Below are positions 17,118-24,190 of a stretch of 40,000 nucleotides of DNA, one piece after another. The notes beneath the pieces are model-generated. The model was not told the origin of the DNA and ran no database searches. It saw only the letters and a list, made by a program, of their open reading frames with translations. Every line of letters begins with the position of its first letter. Position 1 is the stretch's first letter. Source of the DNA: Methylobacterium sp. 17Sr1-1 (GTDB lineage: Bacteria; Pseudomonadota; Alphaproteobacteria; Rhizobiales; Beijerinckiaceae); the NCBI RefSeq assembly GCF_003173775.1, contig NZ_CP029552.1, positions 835,001 through 875,000 on the forward strand. Reading direction: 5' to 3'. A program made the translations under genes and the position numbers.

Positions 17118-17267
17118 TCCCCTCTCCCGAGTGGGAGAGGGGTAGGGGTGAGGGTGACACGGTGCCGGGTTAAACTCTAACCGTTGAGCTGCCAGCACGA
17201 CGCTCAGCGTTTCATACTGAAGCGTGTCACCCTCACCCCCGGCCCCTCTCCCACTCGGGAGAGGGGA
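17118..17267. repeat. Long nested inverted repeat (150 bp element)
   Basis: Arms of 43 and 44 bases (17118-17160 and 17224-17267) are inverted copies differing only at a few central positions. Each arm itself contains a hairpin, CCTCTCCC-GAGT-GGGAGAGG or its complement. The core spacer is 63 bases. This CTCTCCC/GGGAGAG element is a widespread dispersed palindrome in proteobacterial genomes. Sitting between convergent genes, it probably also works as a bidirectional transcription barrier. Confidence 0.85.
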
Positions 17268-17329
17268 GATGTGCCATTCTTTGGAATGTCGGTGAGGCCC
17301 GGAATGTGCGGCTCATCGCGACGACCGCC

Positions 17330-18499
17330 TCACCCGCGCTCCAGCGGCCGCATCACCGCGTAGAGGGCATTCTTCGCCTCGAAGCCGATGCCCGGCACGT
17401 CCGGCATCGCGACCCGGCTGTCCTCGACCGGCACCGCATCGGCGAAGCCGCCGAAGGGGGCGAAGACGTCCGGGTAGCTCTCGTTGCCGCCGAGGCCGAG
17501 ACCCACCGCGATGTTGAGGGCGAATTGATGCCCGCCATGGGGCACGCAGCGGCGCGGCGACCAGCCGTGAGCGCGCAACACGTCGAGGGTGCGCAGGTAC
17601 TCGACCAGCCCGTAGGACAAGGCGGGGTCGAATTGCAGGATGTCCCGGTCCGGCCGCAGGCCTCCGTGGCGGATCAGGTTGCGGGCGTCCTGGTGCGAGA
17701 ACAGGTTCTCGCCGGTGGCGAGCGGCCCGTCATAGGTCGTGGCGAGCGCCGCATGGCCTAAGTAGTCGAGGGGATCGACCGGCTCCTCGTACCAGCGCAG
17801 ACCGTAGGGCGCGACCGCCCGGCCGAAGCGGATCGCCTCCTCCAGCGTGAAGCGGCCGTTGACGTCGACGCAGAGGCGCGATCCGTCGCCGCCGAGGATG
17901 CCGAGCACCGCCTCGATCCGGGCGATGTCCTCCTCCAGCGGCACCAGGCCGACCTTCATCTTCACGGTGCTGTAGCCGCGGTCGAGATAGGAGCGCATCT
18001 CGTCCTTGAGGGCGTCGAGCCCCTTGCCCGGGTAGTAGTAGCCGCCGGCGGCGTAGACCCAGGCCTTGGCGTCGGCCTCAGCCCCGCGGTAGCGGTCGGC
18101 CAGCAGCCGCCACAGCGGCACGCCCTTCGCCTTGGCCAGCGCGTCCCACAAAGCCATGTCGAGCACGCCGACCGCCACCGAGCGCTCGCCGTGGCCGCCG
18201 GGCTTCTCGTTCTTCATCATCGCCGCCCACGCCCGGTGCGGGTCAAGGAGCCCGTCCTCGCCCTGGAGATCCTCGGGCGCGGCGGCCAGCAGGCGCGGGA
18301 TGAAACGCTCGCGCAGGAGCCCTTGCGGCGCGTAGCGGCCGTTCGAGTTGAAGCCGAAGCCGACGACCGGGCGGCCGTCGACCATCACGTCGGTCACCAC
18401 CGCGACCACGCTCGCCGTCATGGTCGAGAAGTCGATCCAGGCGTTGGCGATGTCCGACTTGATCGGCGCGACGATGTCGCGGATGGCAGTGATGCGCAT
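17330..18499 (-). CDS. tarD: D(-)-tartrate dehydratase-like enolase-superfamily enzyme
   Basis: A 389-residue mandelate-racemase-type protein. I chose the ATG at 18499 because GAGGGGG lies seven bases upstream. The sequence closely follows what I recall of Bradyrhizobium TarD, which dehydrates D-tartrate to oxaloacetate and is also 389 residues long. Shared features are AWIDFSTMT, NSNGRY, NEKPGGHGERSVAVG and YAAGGYYYPGKG. Catalytic Lys182 is in VKMKVG and His321 in PHGGHQ. Mg ligands are Asp212 in VDVNGRF, Glu238 in WYEEP and Glu264 in TGENLF. Spacing matches the TarD Lys/His acid-base pair. The residue numbers cited for TarD are from memory. Cytoplasmic; it would feed oxaloacetate to the TCA cycle. 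The convergent TRAP binding protein could supply the substrate. Confidence 0.85.
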   Translation of the reverse strand: MRITAIRDIVAPIKSDIANAWIDFSTMTASVVAVVTDVMVDGRPVVGFGFNSNGRYAPQGLLRERFIPRLLAAAPEDLQGEDGLLDPHRAWAAMMKNEKPGGHGERSVAVGVLDMALWDALAKAKGVPLWRLLADRYRGAEADAKAWVYAAGGYYYPGKGLDALKDEMRSYLDRGYSTVKMKVGLVPLEEDIARIEAVLGILGGDGSRLCVDVNGRFTLEEAIRFGRAVAPYGLRWYEEPVDPLDYLGHAALATTYDGPLATGENLFSHQDARNLIRHGGLRPDRDILQFDPALSYGLVEYLRTLDVLRAHGWSPRRCVPHGGHQFALNIAVGLGLGGNESYPDVFAPFGGFADAVPVEDSRVAMPDVPGIGFEAKNALYAVMRPLERG

Positions 18500-18613
18500 G
18501 ACGGATCCCCCTCGAGAGGCTGAGGCCGAGAGTCTCAGGCAACGTCTCGTAGGGGGCCGTGCCCGCGCTGACAAATGCGCGGGACGCAAGGCGTCGGCCG
18601 CGCCGGCAGGACC

Positions 18614-18925
18614 TTACTTCGGCGTGCCGTTCTTCTGCGCGCCGGGGCCGGTGCCGGGTGCGCCGCTGCCCGTCGGGCCCTCGCGCTGCACGGTCGGGCC
18701 GGGGCCCATATTGCCGCCGCTCGATCCCTGCGAGCCCGTCGAGCCCATGCTGCCCGGGTTGTTGCCGCCGATGCCGTTGCCCGGCGGCTGGCTCGACATC
18801 CCGGAGCCCGTGTTGCCGCTCGACGGCGGGGCGACGCCGCTGCCGTTGTTGATGCCCTGGGCGGCAGCGGTGCCGGCCAGGAGGGCGGTCGTCAGGAGGG
18901 CGATGGAGAGGGTGCGCATCGGCAT
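18614..18925 (-). CDS. Exported glycine/asparagine-rich small protein, 103 aa
   Basis: Starts at the ATG at 18925 (MPMRTLSIALL) with a clear signal peptide ending LLAGTAAAQG, cleaved near residue 23. The mature part is a low-complexity chain rich in Gly, Ser, Asn and Pro, with repeated GNxG and GSxG turns, no cysteine and no predicted fold. The family is not recognised. Such chains are common in methylobacterial periplasms and may be disordered envelope or matrix proteins. A perfect EcfG-type promoter lies 40 bases upstream on the same strand, so induction under general stress or in stationary phase is likely. Confidence 0.7.
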   Translation of the reverse strand: MPMRTLSIALLTTALLAGTAAAQGINNGSGVAPPSSGNTGSGMSSQPPGNGIGGNNPGSMGSTGSQGSSGGNMGPGPTVQREGPTGSGAPGTGPGAQKNGTPK

Positions 18926-18964
18926 GGGGGCTGTCCGCTGTTCGGGAAGCGATCGGACCGGGGC

Positions 18965-18989
18965 AACGGCAGGAGCGCGCCACCGTTCC
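18965..18989 (-). promoter_or_regulatory. EcfG-type general stress promoter, minus strand
   Basis: On the minus strand GGAAC (18985-18989) and CGTT (18965-18968) are separated by 16 bases, an exact match to the EcfG consensus. The predicted start lies near 18958, about 33 bases before the ATG of the exported glycine-rich protein. Confidence 0.75.
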
Positions 18990-19207
18990 CGGCCTGCGGG
19001 CCGATCGCCGAGGGCGCCCGCGGGCCGCTTGCACATCGGGGGCGACCTCATGGCTTTGCATCCCGGCTGCTCTGCATGCAGAGTAGGCGGTCTGTCGTCC
19101 TGCCGTCATGGGGCGGCGGCTATCGCCACCCGGCAGAAGGTGGCGCGGATCTTGAATAGGGAGTGCGCGGGGTCCGGTCGCGGCCCGTCCCGCGCGAAGG
19201 AGTTATG

Positions 19208-19318
19208 ATGCAGGTGTTCCTGATCGCCCTGGGGCTCGTTGCCGTCCTGGTCGCCGTCGGCGTGTTCGGTCATCATCCCGACACCCGCGAGGACCCGATC
19301 TCCCGGCGGCGTTCCTGA
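19208..19318 (+). CDS. Small single-pass membrane protein, 36 aa
   Basis: A short ORF with AAGGAG five bases before the ATG at 19208; another ATG is directly in front at 19205. The product is one hydrophobic helix (VFLIALGLVAVLVAVGVFG) followed by a polar tail (HHPDTREDPISRRRS). The strong ribosome-binding site and clean helix-tail layout support it being real. The function is unknown. It lies between two exported small proteins and close to the EcfG-like sigma gene, but no EcfG promoter was found directly upstream. Confidence 0.55.
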   Translation: MQVFLIALGLVAVLVAVGVFGHHPDTREDPISRRRS

Positions 19319-19436
19319 GCGGAGGGCGGGAGCGGACAGGACGCGGCGCAACGGCGGCTTTCCTGGTGCGTTAGGCTTTGCGGGCGGCCGCGCGGCGGCC
19401 CCGTGGAGTCAGGTCCTCCTGCGACAGGAGCCCATC

Positions 19437-19712
19437 ATGCCCGCATCGCGTTCGCTCACCCGCGCGCTCCTCATCGTTGCGCTCGTTTCCGCCGGCTCCC
19501 TCGCGCAGGCGCAAGGCCTCCCCGACCAGACCGGCACCGGGGGCGGGCCGCGCTCCACCATCACGGCGCCGAATACCAGCTCGGTCGGCCAGACCGTGCC
19601 GCGTCCCGGCGCGGTCGAACACCGCCTGGAGCGTCGGATCGACGACCGCACCCGCCAGGAGCGCGTCGACGACCAGATCGACACCGGCATCTGCGTCGGC
19701 TGCAACCGGTAG
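19437..19712 (+). CDS. Small exported hypothetical protein, 91 aa
   Basis: The ATG at 19437 is preceded by CAGGAG. The signal peptide (MPASRSLTRALLIVALVSAGSL, with cleavage near AQAQG) is followed by a short mature chain with a threonine/glycine-rich segment. The second half is highly charged (LERRIDDRTRQERVDDQID) and ends TGICVGCNR. The C-terminal CxxC pair could form a disulfide or bind metal. I do not recognise a family. It is convergent with the EcfG-like sigma gene, with only 21 bases between the stops. Confidence 0.65.
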   Translation: MPASRSLTRALLIVALVSAGSLAQAQGLPDQTGTGGGPRSTITAPNTSSVGQTVPRPGAVEHRLERRIDDRTRQERVDDQIDTGICVGCNR

Positions 19713-19733
19713 AGCGGCTCCGCCGAGGGCCGG

Positions 19734-20405
19734 TCAGCCCAACAGCTCGGCGAGCCGCACCCGGGCGCGGTTGATCCGGCTCTTCACGGTGCCGACCCGG
19801 CACTCCATCGCCGTCGCGATGTCCTCGTAGGAGAGGTCGTGCACGGCCGAGAGCAGCAGCGCCTCGCGCTGGTCCGGCACCAGGCGGTCGAGAGCGGCCT
19901 GCAGGTCGTGCAGGTCGAGGGTACCCTGCTGCGCCGGCAGGGAGACCAGGCTCGCGGCGAACAGCCCGTCGGGATCGCCGACCTCGCGCGCCCGCTTCTG
20001 GTGCTCGGAATAGAAGCTGTTGCGCAGGATGGTGTAGAGCCAGGCCGAGAGGTGGGTGCCGGGGACGAACCGGTCCTGCGCCGTCCAGGCCTTGAGCAGG
20101 GTCTCCTGCACCAGGTCGTCGGCGCGGCTGCGGTCGTTGCACAGGGTCACGGCCCGGCGCCGCAGCCGCGGCACCTCCCCGACGAGGTCGCGGCGGAAGG
20201 TCTCCGCGGCGCCGGTGTCGAGCCCGGCCAGCGCCTCGGCGAGGCGCGCGACCAGCGACTGCAGTTCTGCGGCGGGCGGGAGCGCGGCCTCGTCGTAGGC
20301 GGCGCGCAGGGCCGCCCCGAGATGAGCCTGGATGCCGGCCGGCAGCGACGGCGCCGGGGATTGCGCGGGGTCGGTCCGGTCCGGGTCGGTGTGGGGCGGC
20401 GCCAT
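19734..20405 (-). CDS. EcfG-type sigma factor with NepR-like N-terminus
   Basis: A 223-residue sigma factor, about 40 residues longer than a plain EcfG. The C-terminal two thirds are typical of the general-stress ECF15/EcfG group: region 2 with RSRADDLVQETLLKAW (92-107) and AWLYTILRNSFYSE (121-134), and region 4 with DLSYEDIATAMECRVGTVKSR (190-210). Residues 24-58 (IQAHLGAALRAAYDEA..PP..LQSLVARL) resemble the first helix of NepR, the anti-sigma factor that binds EcfG and is released by phosphorylated PhyR. This suggests a self-inhibited or intramolecularly controlled sigma factor. No PhyR or separate nepR gene is in the window. Three EcfG-type promoters occur here, none upstream of this gene itself. 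Confidence 0.9.
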   Translation of the reverse strand: MAPPHTDPDRTDPAQSPAPSLPAGIQAHLGAALRAAYDEAALPPAAELQSLVARLAEALAGLDTGAAETFRRDLVGEVPRLRRRAVTLCNDRSRADDLVQETLLKAWTAQDRFVPGTHLSAWLYTILRNSFYSEHQKRAREVGDPDGLFAASLVSLPAQQGTLDLHDLQAALDRLVPDQREALLLSAVHDLSYEDIATAMECRVGTVKSRINRARVRLAELLG

Positions 20406-20462
20406 CGTGCGGTCTCCGGTGACCGACGCTTAACGCATGCTCCATCGTACCATTACAATGAT

Positions 20463-20493
20463 CCGGCCATACTAGTCCGCCGGGTATGGCCGG
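20463..20493. terminator. Strong hairpin after the MFS gene
   Basis: Perfect 10-base arms CCGGCCATAC and GTATGGCCGG enclose an 11-base loop just past the stop of the broken MFS gene and before the sigma-factor gene. No T-run follows in the minus direction, so its role as an intrinsic terminator is uncertain; it may protect or separate the two transcripts. Confidence 0.45.
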
Positions 20494-20528
20494 CAGCCCG
20501 CGCAGGCGTGCGCCGCCCCCCGCCGCCG

Positions 20529-21703
20529 CTATCGCTCCTCCCCGCGCCCCGGCTCCGGACCGCCGTCGGCCGATGCGGCCAGGCCCGGCACCAGGGGCAG
20601 GGCCGCCGCGCACGCGGCCGCCATGACCCAGAACGCCCCCGCCCCGAGGGCGCCGTAGAGCGGGCCGGCCGCCAGCGTCGCAAGCGCCGTGGCGAGGCCG
20701 AGGCCGAGGGTGCCGTAGAGGGTCTGGGCCGTCGCCGCGAGGGCGGGCGGCACGGTCTGCCCGAGGATGCGCATCGCCGCGAGGTGGAGGAGCGCGAAGG
20801 TCAGCCCGTGCAGGGCCTGGATGCCGGCGAGCGCCGGCAGCGCGACGGTGAGCGCCGCCACCGACCAGCGCAGGATCCCGGCGCCCGCCGCCAGGGCGAG
20901 GGCGCCGGCGGGGGCGAGGCGCGCGAGGAGCGGCGGGCCGAGGACGAGGAAGACCAGGACCTCCGCCGCCACCGCCTCGGCCCAGAGCAGGCTCGCGGTG
21001 CCTGCGCTCAGGCCCGCTTCGCGCCAGCGGATCACCGCGAAGGCGTCGTGCACCGCGTGGCTGCCGACCACCAGGGCCGCCACCGCGACGAGGCGGCGAA
21101 AGCCTGGCGCGCGCAGGAGCAGGCCGGCCCCGGCGGTGACGGGCGCCCCGGAAGAGGCCGCCGCATCCGGCAGGCGCAACGTCGCGCCGGCGAGCGCCGC
21201 GAAGGCGAGAGCGCCGGCGACCGGCAGGGCCGAGAGGCCGAGCCATCCGGTGACCTGGCCCGCGACGAGGGTACCGGCGATGAAGGCCGCCGAGCCCGCG
21301 CCCCGCACGGTGCCGTAGGCGAAGCGGGCGGCCCCGGCGGCGGGCAGCGCCAGGGCGTCGGCGAGCGGCGCGAGCGGCGCGGTCGCGGCGGCGTGGACGA
21401 GGCCGGCGAGCAGGAGACCGGCGAAGCCGTGCCCGGCGAGGTAGAGGAGGGCACTTCCCCCGAGAGGGCGGCGCAGGCCGCGAGCACGGCCCGGCCGGCC
21501 GCGAGCCGGTCGGCGAGGCGGCCCGCGAGGGGACCGGCGGCGAGCCGGATGCCGGTGCCGGCGGCGAGCACCAACCCGACCTCCGTCGGCGAGAGCCCGC
21601 GCTGGCTGAGGAGCGCGGGCAGGAACGGCGTGGTGAGGCCGTAACCGGCATAGAGCGCGGCGTAGACGACGAGGAAGCGCGGCAGCACGGCTCCGACCTG
21701 CAT
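20529..21703 (-). pseudogene. MFS transporter broken by one-base frameshift
   Basis: The N-terminal part starts at the ATG at 21703 (MQVGAVLPRFLVVYAALYAGYG) and reads through the first helices to about 21462. The rest of the protein (GGSALLYLAGHGFAGLLLAGL to the TAG at 20529) lies in another frame. The shift falls at a run of five C on the plus strand (21457-21461). One more base would restore a continuous protein of about 390 residues with 12 helices (...ALSGGSALLYL...). The fold resembles the 3-phenylpropionate permease-like (MFS_1_like) group, with LSPTEVGLVLAAGTGIRL and AGRLADRL. Either a real inactivation or a homopolymer sequencing error; both halves look intact, which favours a recent event or an error. 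Confidence 0.8.
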
Positions 21704-21744
21704 CCCGCAAGCCTACAGCAACGCCCGGACAGCCGCGCGGCCGG

Positions 21745-21864
21745 TCAGAGCAGGCCGGCGCCGTGCGGGTGGTCCCGCGGCGGCTCGACCGTGACGATGG
21801 CCCCGAGGCCGAGGATGAGGGCGCCGGCGGCGCAGAAGGCGAGGGAGAGGGCGGCGATGATCAT
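21745..21864 (-). CDS. Small membrane protein, 39 aa
   Basis: A short ORF encoding one long hydrophobic helix (MIIAALSLAFCAAGALILGL, then GAIVTVE) and a brief polar tail with two histidines. The ribosome-binding site is weak. Its helix-plus-tail plan resembles the other small membrane proteins of the window. It lies just upstream of the MFS gene on the same strand (gap about 40 bases) and could be co-transcribed with it. The function is unknown and the call is tentative. Confidence 0.45.
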   Translation of the reverse strand: MIIAALSLAFCAAGALILGLGAIVTVEPPRDHPHGAGLL

Positions 21865-22042
21865 GGGCACGAGCTTCGCGATTCCGTGCTTAACGCGAGC
21901 TTGCCGAACAGGGTGAAGAGAGGGAAAACCCCAGCATCCACACCGCGCGGGCGGCGAGGTGCGGCGCGGCCGCCACGGCCACGCAAACGCCATCATCGCC
22001 GCAGCGGCGCAAGGCGAAAGACCGTCAACGGGAGGACGCCCC

Positions 22043-23062
22043 ATGGAGTACCGCACGCTCGGCCGGTCAGGCCTGAAGGTCTCGCCGCTCTGCCTCGGCA
22101 CGATGATGTTCGGCGGGCCGACCCCGGACGGGGAGGCCGAGCGCATCGTCGCGGATGCGCGCGAGCAAGGGATCAACTTCATCGACACGGCGAACGCCTA
22201 TACCGAGGGGCGTTCGGAGGAGGTGGTGGGCCGGGCCATCGCCCGCGACCGCGACGCCTGGGTGCTCGCCACCAAGGTGGCGAACGCGATGGGGACGGGG
22301 CCGAACGACCGCGGCCTGTCGCGCGCCCACATCGTGCAGGCCTGCGAGGCGAGCCTCCGGCGGCTCGGCACCGACCGGATCGACCTCTACTACCTCCACA
22401 AGGAGGACCACGAGACGCCGCTCGCGGAGACCGTGCGGGCGATGGCCGACCTGATCCGGGCCGGCAAGGTGCGCTATTTCGGGGTCTCCAACCACCGCGC
22501 CTGGCGGGTGGCCGAGATCTGCCGCCTGTGCGACGAGCACGGCATCGACCGGCCGGCGGCGAGCCAGCCCTACTACAACGCCCTCAACCGGATGCCGGAG
22601 GTCGAGCACCTGCCGGCCTGCGCCCATTATGGCCTCGGCGTCGTACCCTACTCGCCGCTCGCCCGCGGCGTGCTGACGGCGAAGTACCGCCCCGGCGAGA
22701 CCCCGCCCGAGGGCACCCGCGCCGGGCGCGGCGACACCCGGATGATGCAGACCGAGTGGCGGCCCGAGAGCCTGCGCATCGCCGAGGAGCTGAAAGCCCA
22801 CGCGGAGGCCAAGGGCGCCTCCGTGATCGACTTCGCGGTGGCCTGGGTGCTCAACAACCGCGCCGTCACCGCGGTGATCGCCGGACCCCGCACCTTCGAC
22901 CAGTGGCGCGCCTATGCCGGGGCGCTCGCCTACCGCTTCGCGCCGGAGGACGAGGCCCTGGTCGACCGCCTGGTGCCGGCGGGTCATCCCTCGACCCCGG
23001 GCTACACCGATCCGGCCTATCCGCTCGAGGGCAGGACCACCTGGACGGCGGCCCGGGACTGA
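22043..23062 (+). CDS. Aldo/keto reductase
   Basis: A 339-residue (alpha/beta)8-barrel NADPH-dependent oxidoreductase of the YajO/YghZ-like branch (AKR). The ATG at 22043 follows GGGAGGACG. All four catalytic residues are in place: Asp48 and Tyr53 in DTANAYTEGRSE, Lys78 in ATKVAN, and His119 in YYLHKED. The NADP-binding segments GKVRYFGVSNH and VPYSPLARGVLT follow. The substrates are probably aldehydes or ketosugars; no specific one can be named. It stands as a single gene with no clear operon partner. Confidence 0.93.
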   Translation: MEYRTLGRSGLKVSPLCLGTMMFGGPTPDGEAERIVADAREQGINFIDTANAYTEGRSEEVVGRAIARDRDAWVLATKVANAMGTGPNDRGLSRAHIVQACEASLRRLGTDRIDLYYLHKEDHETPLAETVRAMADLIRAGKVRYFGVSNHRAWRVAEICRLCDEHGIDRPAASQPYYNALNRMPEVEHLPACAHYGLGVVPYSPLARGVLTAKYRPGETPPEGTRAGRGDTRMMQTEWRPESLRIAEELKAHAEAKGASVIDFAVAWVLNNRAVTAVIAGPRTFDQWRAYAGALAYRFAPEDEALVDRLVPAGHPSTPGYTDPAYPLEGRTTWTAARD

Positions 23063-23134
23063 GCCACGCTCGTCGTCGTCAGGCTAACGGCGCATCCGAT
23101 GTGGATGACGTCGGTCCGACGGCGATTTCCTCTT

Positions 23135-23159
23135 GGAACGCGCCGCGCACGGCTTAGTT
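23135..23159 (+). promoter_or_regulatory. EcfG-type general stress promoter
   Basis: GGAAC at 23135-23139 and GTT at 23157-23159, separated by 17 bases, match the EcfG consensus except for A in place of the less conserved C before GTT. The predicted start near 23166 gives a leader of about 65 bases before the SWIB gene. Confidence 0.65.
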
Positions 23160-23229
23160 GTTGACGCTATGTGCCCAGGCATGTCCACTGTTCGACCCTG
23201 GGAGACGGGTTGCAGACCGGAGGAGACCG

Positions 23230-23631
23230 ATGGCGATCAAGACCACCAAGAAGGCTGAGACGAAGGCCGAGCCCGAAGCCGCCGCCCCGAAGGCCAAGGC
23301 CGCCCCGAAGGCGGCGGCCAAGGAGGCCAAGGACGACGCCAAGGATGAGGGCAAGGGCAAGAAGGTCGCCGCTCCGAAATCCGGCGACAAGCCGAACGCC
23401 CTGCAGAAGCCGCTGCAGCCGACGCCCGAGCTCGCCGCCATCGTCGGCGACAGCCCGATCCCGCGCGGCGAGGTGGTGAGCAAGGTGTGGGATTACATCC
23501 GCAAGCACTCGCTCCAAAACCCCGAGAACAAGCGCGAGATCCTCGCCGACGACAAGCTGAAGAAGGTCTTCGGCAAGGACAAGGCGACGATGTTCGAGAT
23601 GAACAAGTACCTCGCCCAGCACCTGAAGTAG
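23230..23631 (+). CDS. SWIB/MDM2 domain protein with histone-H1-like tail
   Basis: A 133-residue protein with AGGAG before the ATG at 23230. Residues 1-55 are a lysine/alanine/proline-rich tail resembling bacterial histone H1-like proteins (AAAPKAKAAPKAAAK). Residues 58-133 form a SWIB/MDM2 domain (PF02201): LQPTPELAAIVG, VWDYIRKHSLQNPENKREI, and the C-terminal MFEMNKYLAQHL. Eukaryotic SWIB domains occur in chromatin remodelling complexes and chlamydial ones are linked to topoisomerase. In alphaproteobacteria the role is unknown, but a nucleoid protein is likely from the basic tail. The EcfG-type promoter suggests it is made under stress, perhaps to compact or protect DNA. Confidence 0.9.
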   Translation: MAIKTTKKAETKAEPEAAAPKAKAAPKAAAKEAKDDAKDEGKGKKVAAPKSGDKPNALQKPLQPTPELAAIVGDSPIPRGEVVSKVWDYIRKHSLQNPENKREILADDKLKKVFGKDKATMFEMNKYLAQHLK

Positions 23632-23652
23632 GGCGATCGGCCTCCTCCCGTC

Positions 23653-23679
23653 CGGATGGTCGCGCGATGCGGCCATCCG
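23653..23679 (+). terminator. Weak hairpin after the SWIB gene
   Basis: CGGATGG (23653-23659) pairs with CCATCCG (23673-23679) across a 13-base loop, 22 bases past the SWIB stop. It is followed by TTCCCCT, not a full T-run, so termination is only possible. Confidence 0.35.
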
Positions 23680-23835
23680 TTCCCCTCCGCGGAGCGGGAG
23701 AGGCGGGGGCCACGAAACCGATCCGCGCGACCGAAGGCGGGCGGGCCGCAAACCCGCACCCGTGCGCGACGGTCTCGCGCGACCCCGGGGCCCTGGCGCC
23801 CGGCCGGATGCTCCGAGAACGCCCGTATCCCAGGA

Positions 23836-24030
23836 ATGCCGCGATCCCAGGACCCCGACCGCGATCCCGGCGCAGCCGGCCGGCGGCGGGCGCTCGCCGC
23901 CATCCTGTTCCTGATCGTCCTGGTCGTCGGCGGAGTGTGGCTCGCCGATGCGCTGCGGCGCGAGTCGGCCCGCGAGGATTGCCTGGCGAGCGGCCGGCGG
24001 GACTGCGCGGTGCTGCGGTCCGAACCGTGA
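23836..24030 (+). CDS. Small single-pass membrane protein, 64 aa
   Basis: The ATG at 23836 is very close to an AGGA. A polar N-terminus of about 20 residues (MPRSQDPDRDPGAAGRRR) leads into one membrane helix (LAAILFLIVLVVGGVWLADAL) and a tail ending REDCLASGRRDCAVL. The C-terminal EDCL..GRRDCA pattern, two cysteines nine residues apart, is familiar from many small hypothetical membrane proteins of methylobacteria and rhizobia; the cysteines would lie outside the cytoplasm. The function is unknown. The conserved tail argues that the gene is real although its start is uncertain. Confidence 0.6.
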   Translation: MPRSQDPDRDPGAAGRRRALAAILFLIVLVVGGVWLADALRRESAREDCLASGRRDCAVLRSEP

Positions 24031-24190
24031 TCGACGGATAGACGCGCCACGTCGCGCGGGACGAGGCCCGCATCGACGACTTCAGCGCCGACCGTATTTT
24101 TCCTATCATGCCGGCGTCCCGATGCGTCTCGGATGGCCTGGGATGACGACGTTGCACCGACACCCCGGGGAACTCCGCTCCGCCTCGCCG

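Noticed and set aside
19106..19351. An 81-codon minus-strand frame over the 36-residue membrane protein.
   Set aside because: Polar low-complexity translation without a ribosome-binding site; the plus-strand small ORF has a strong one.
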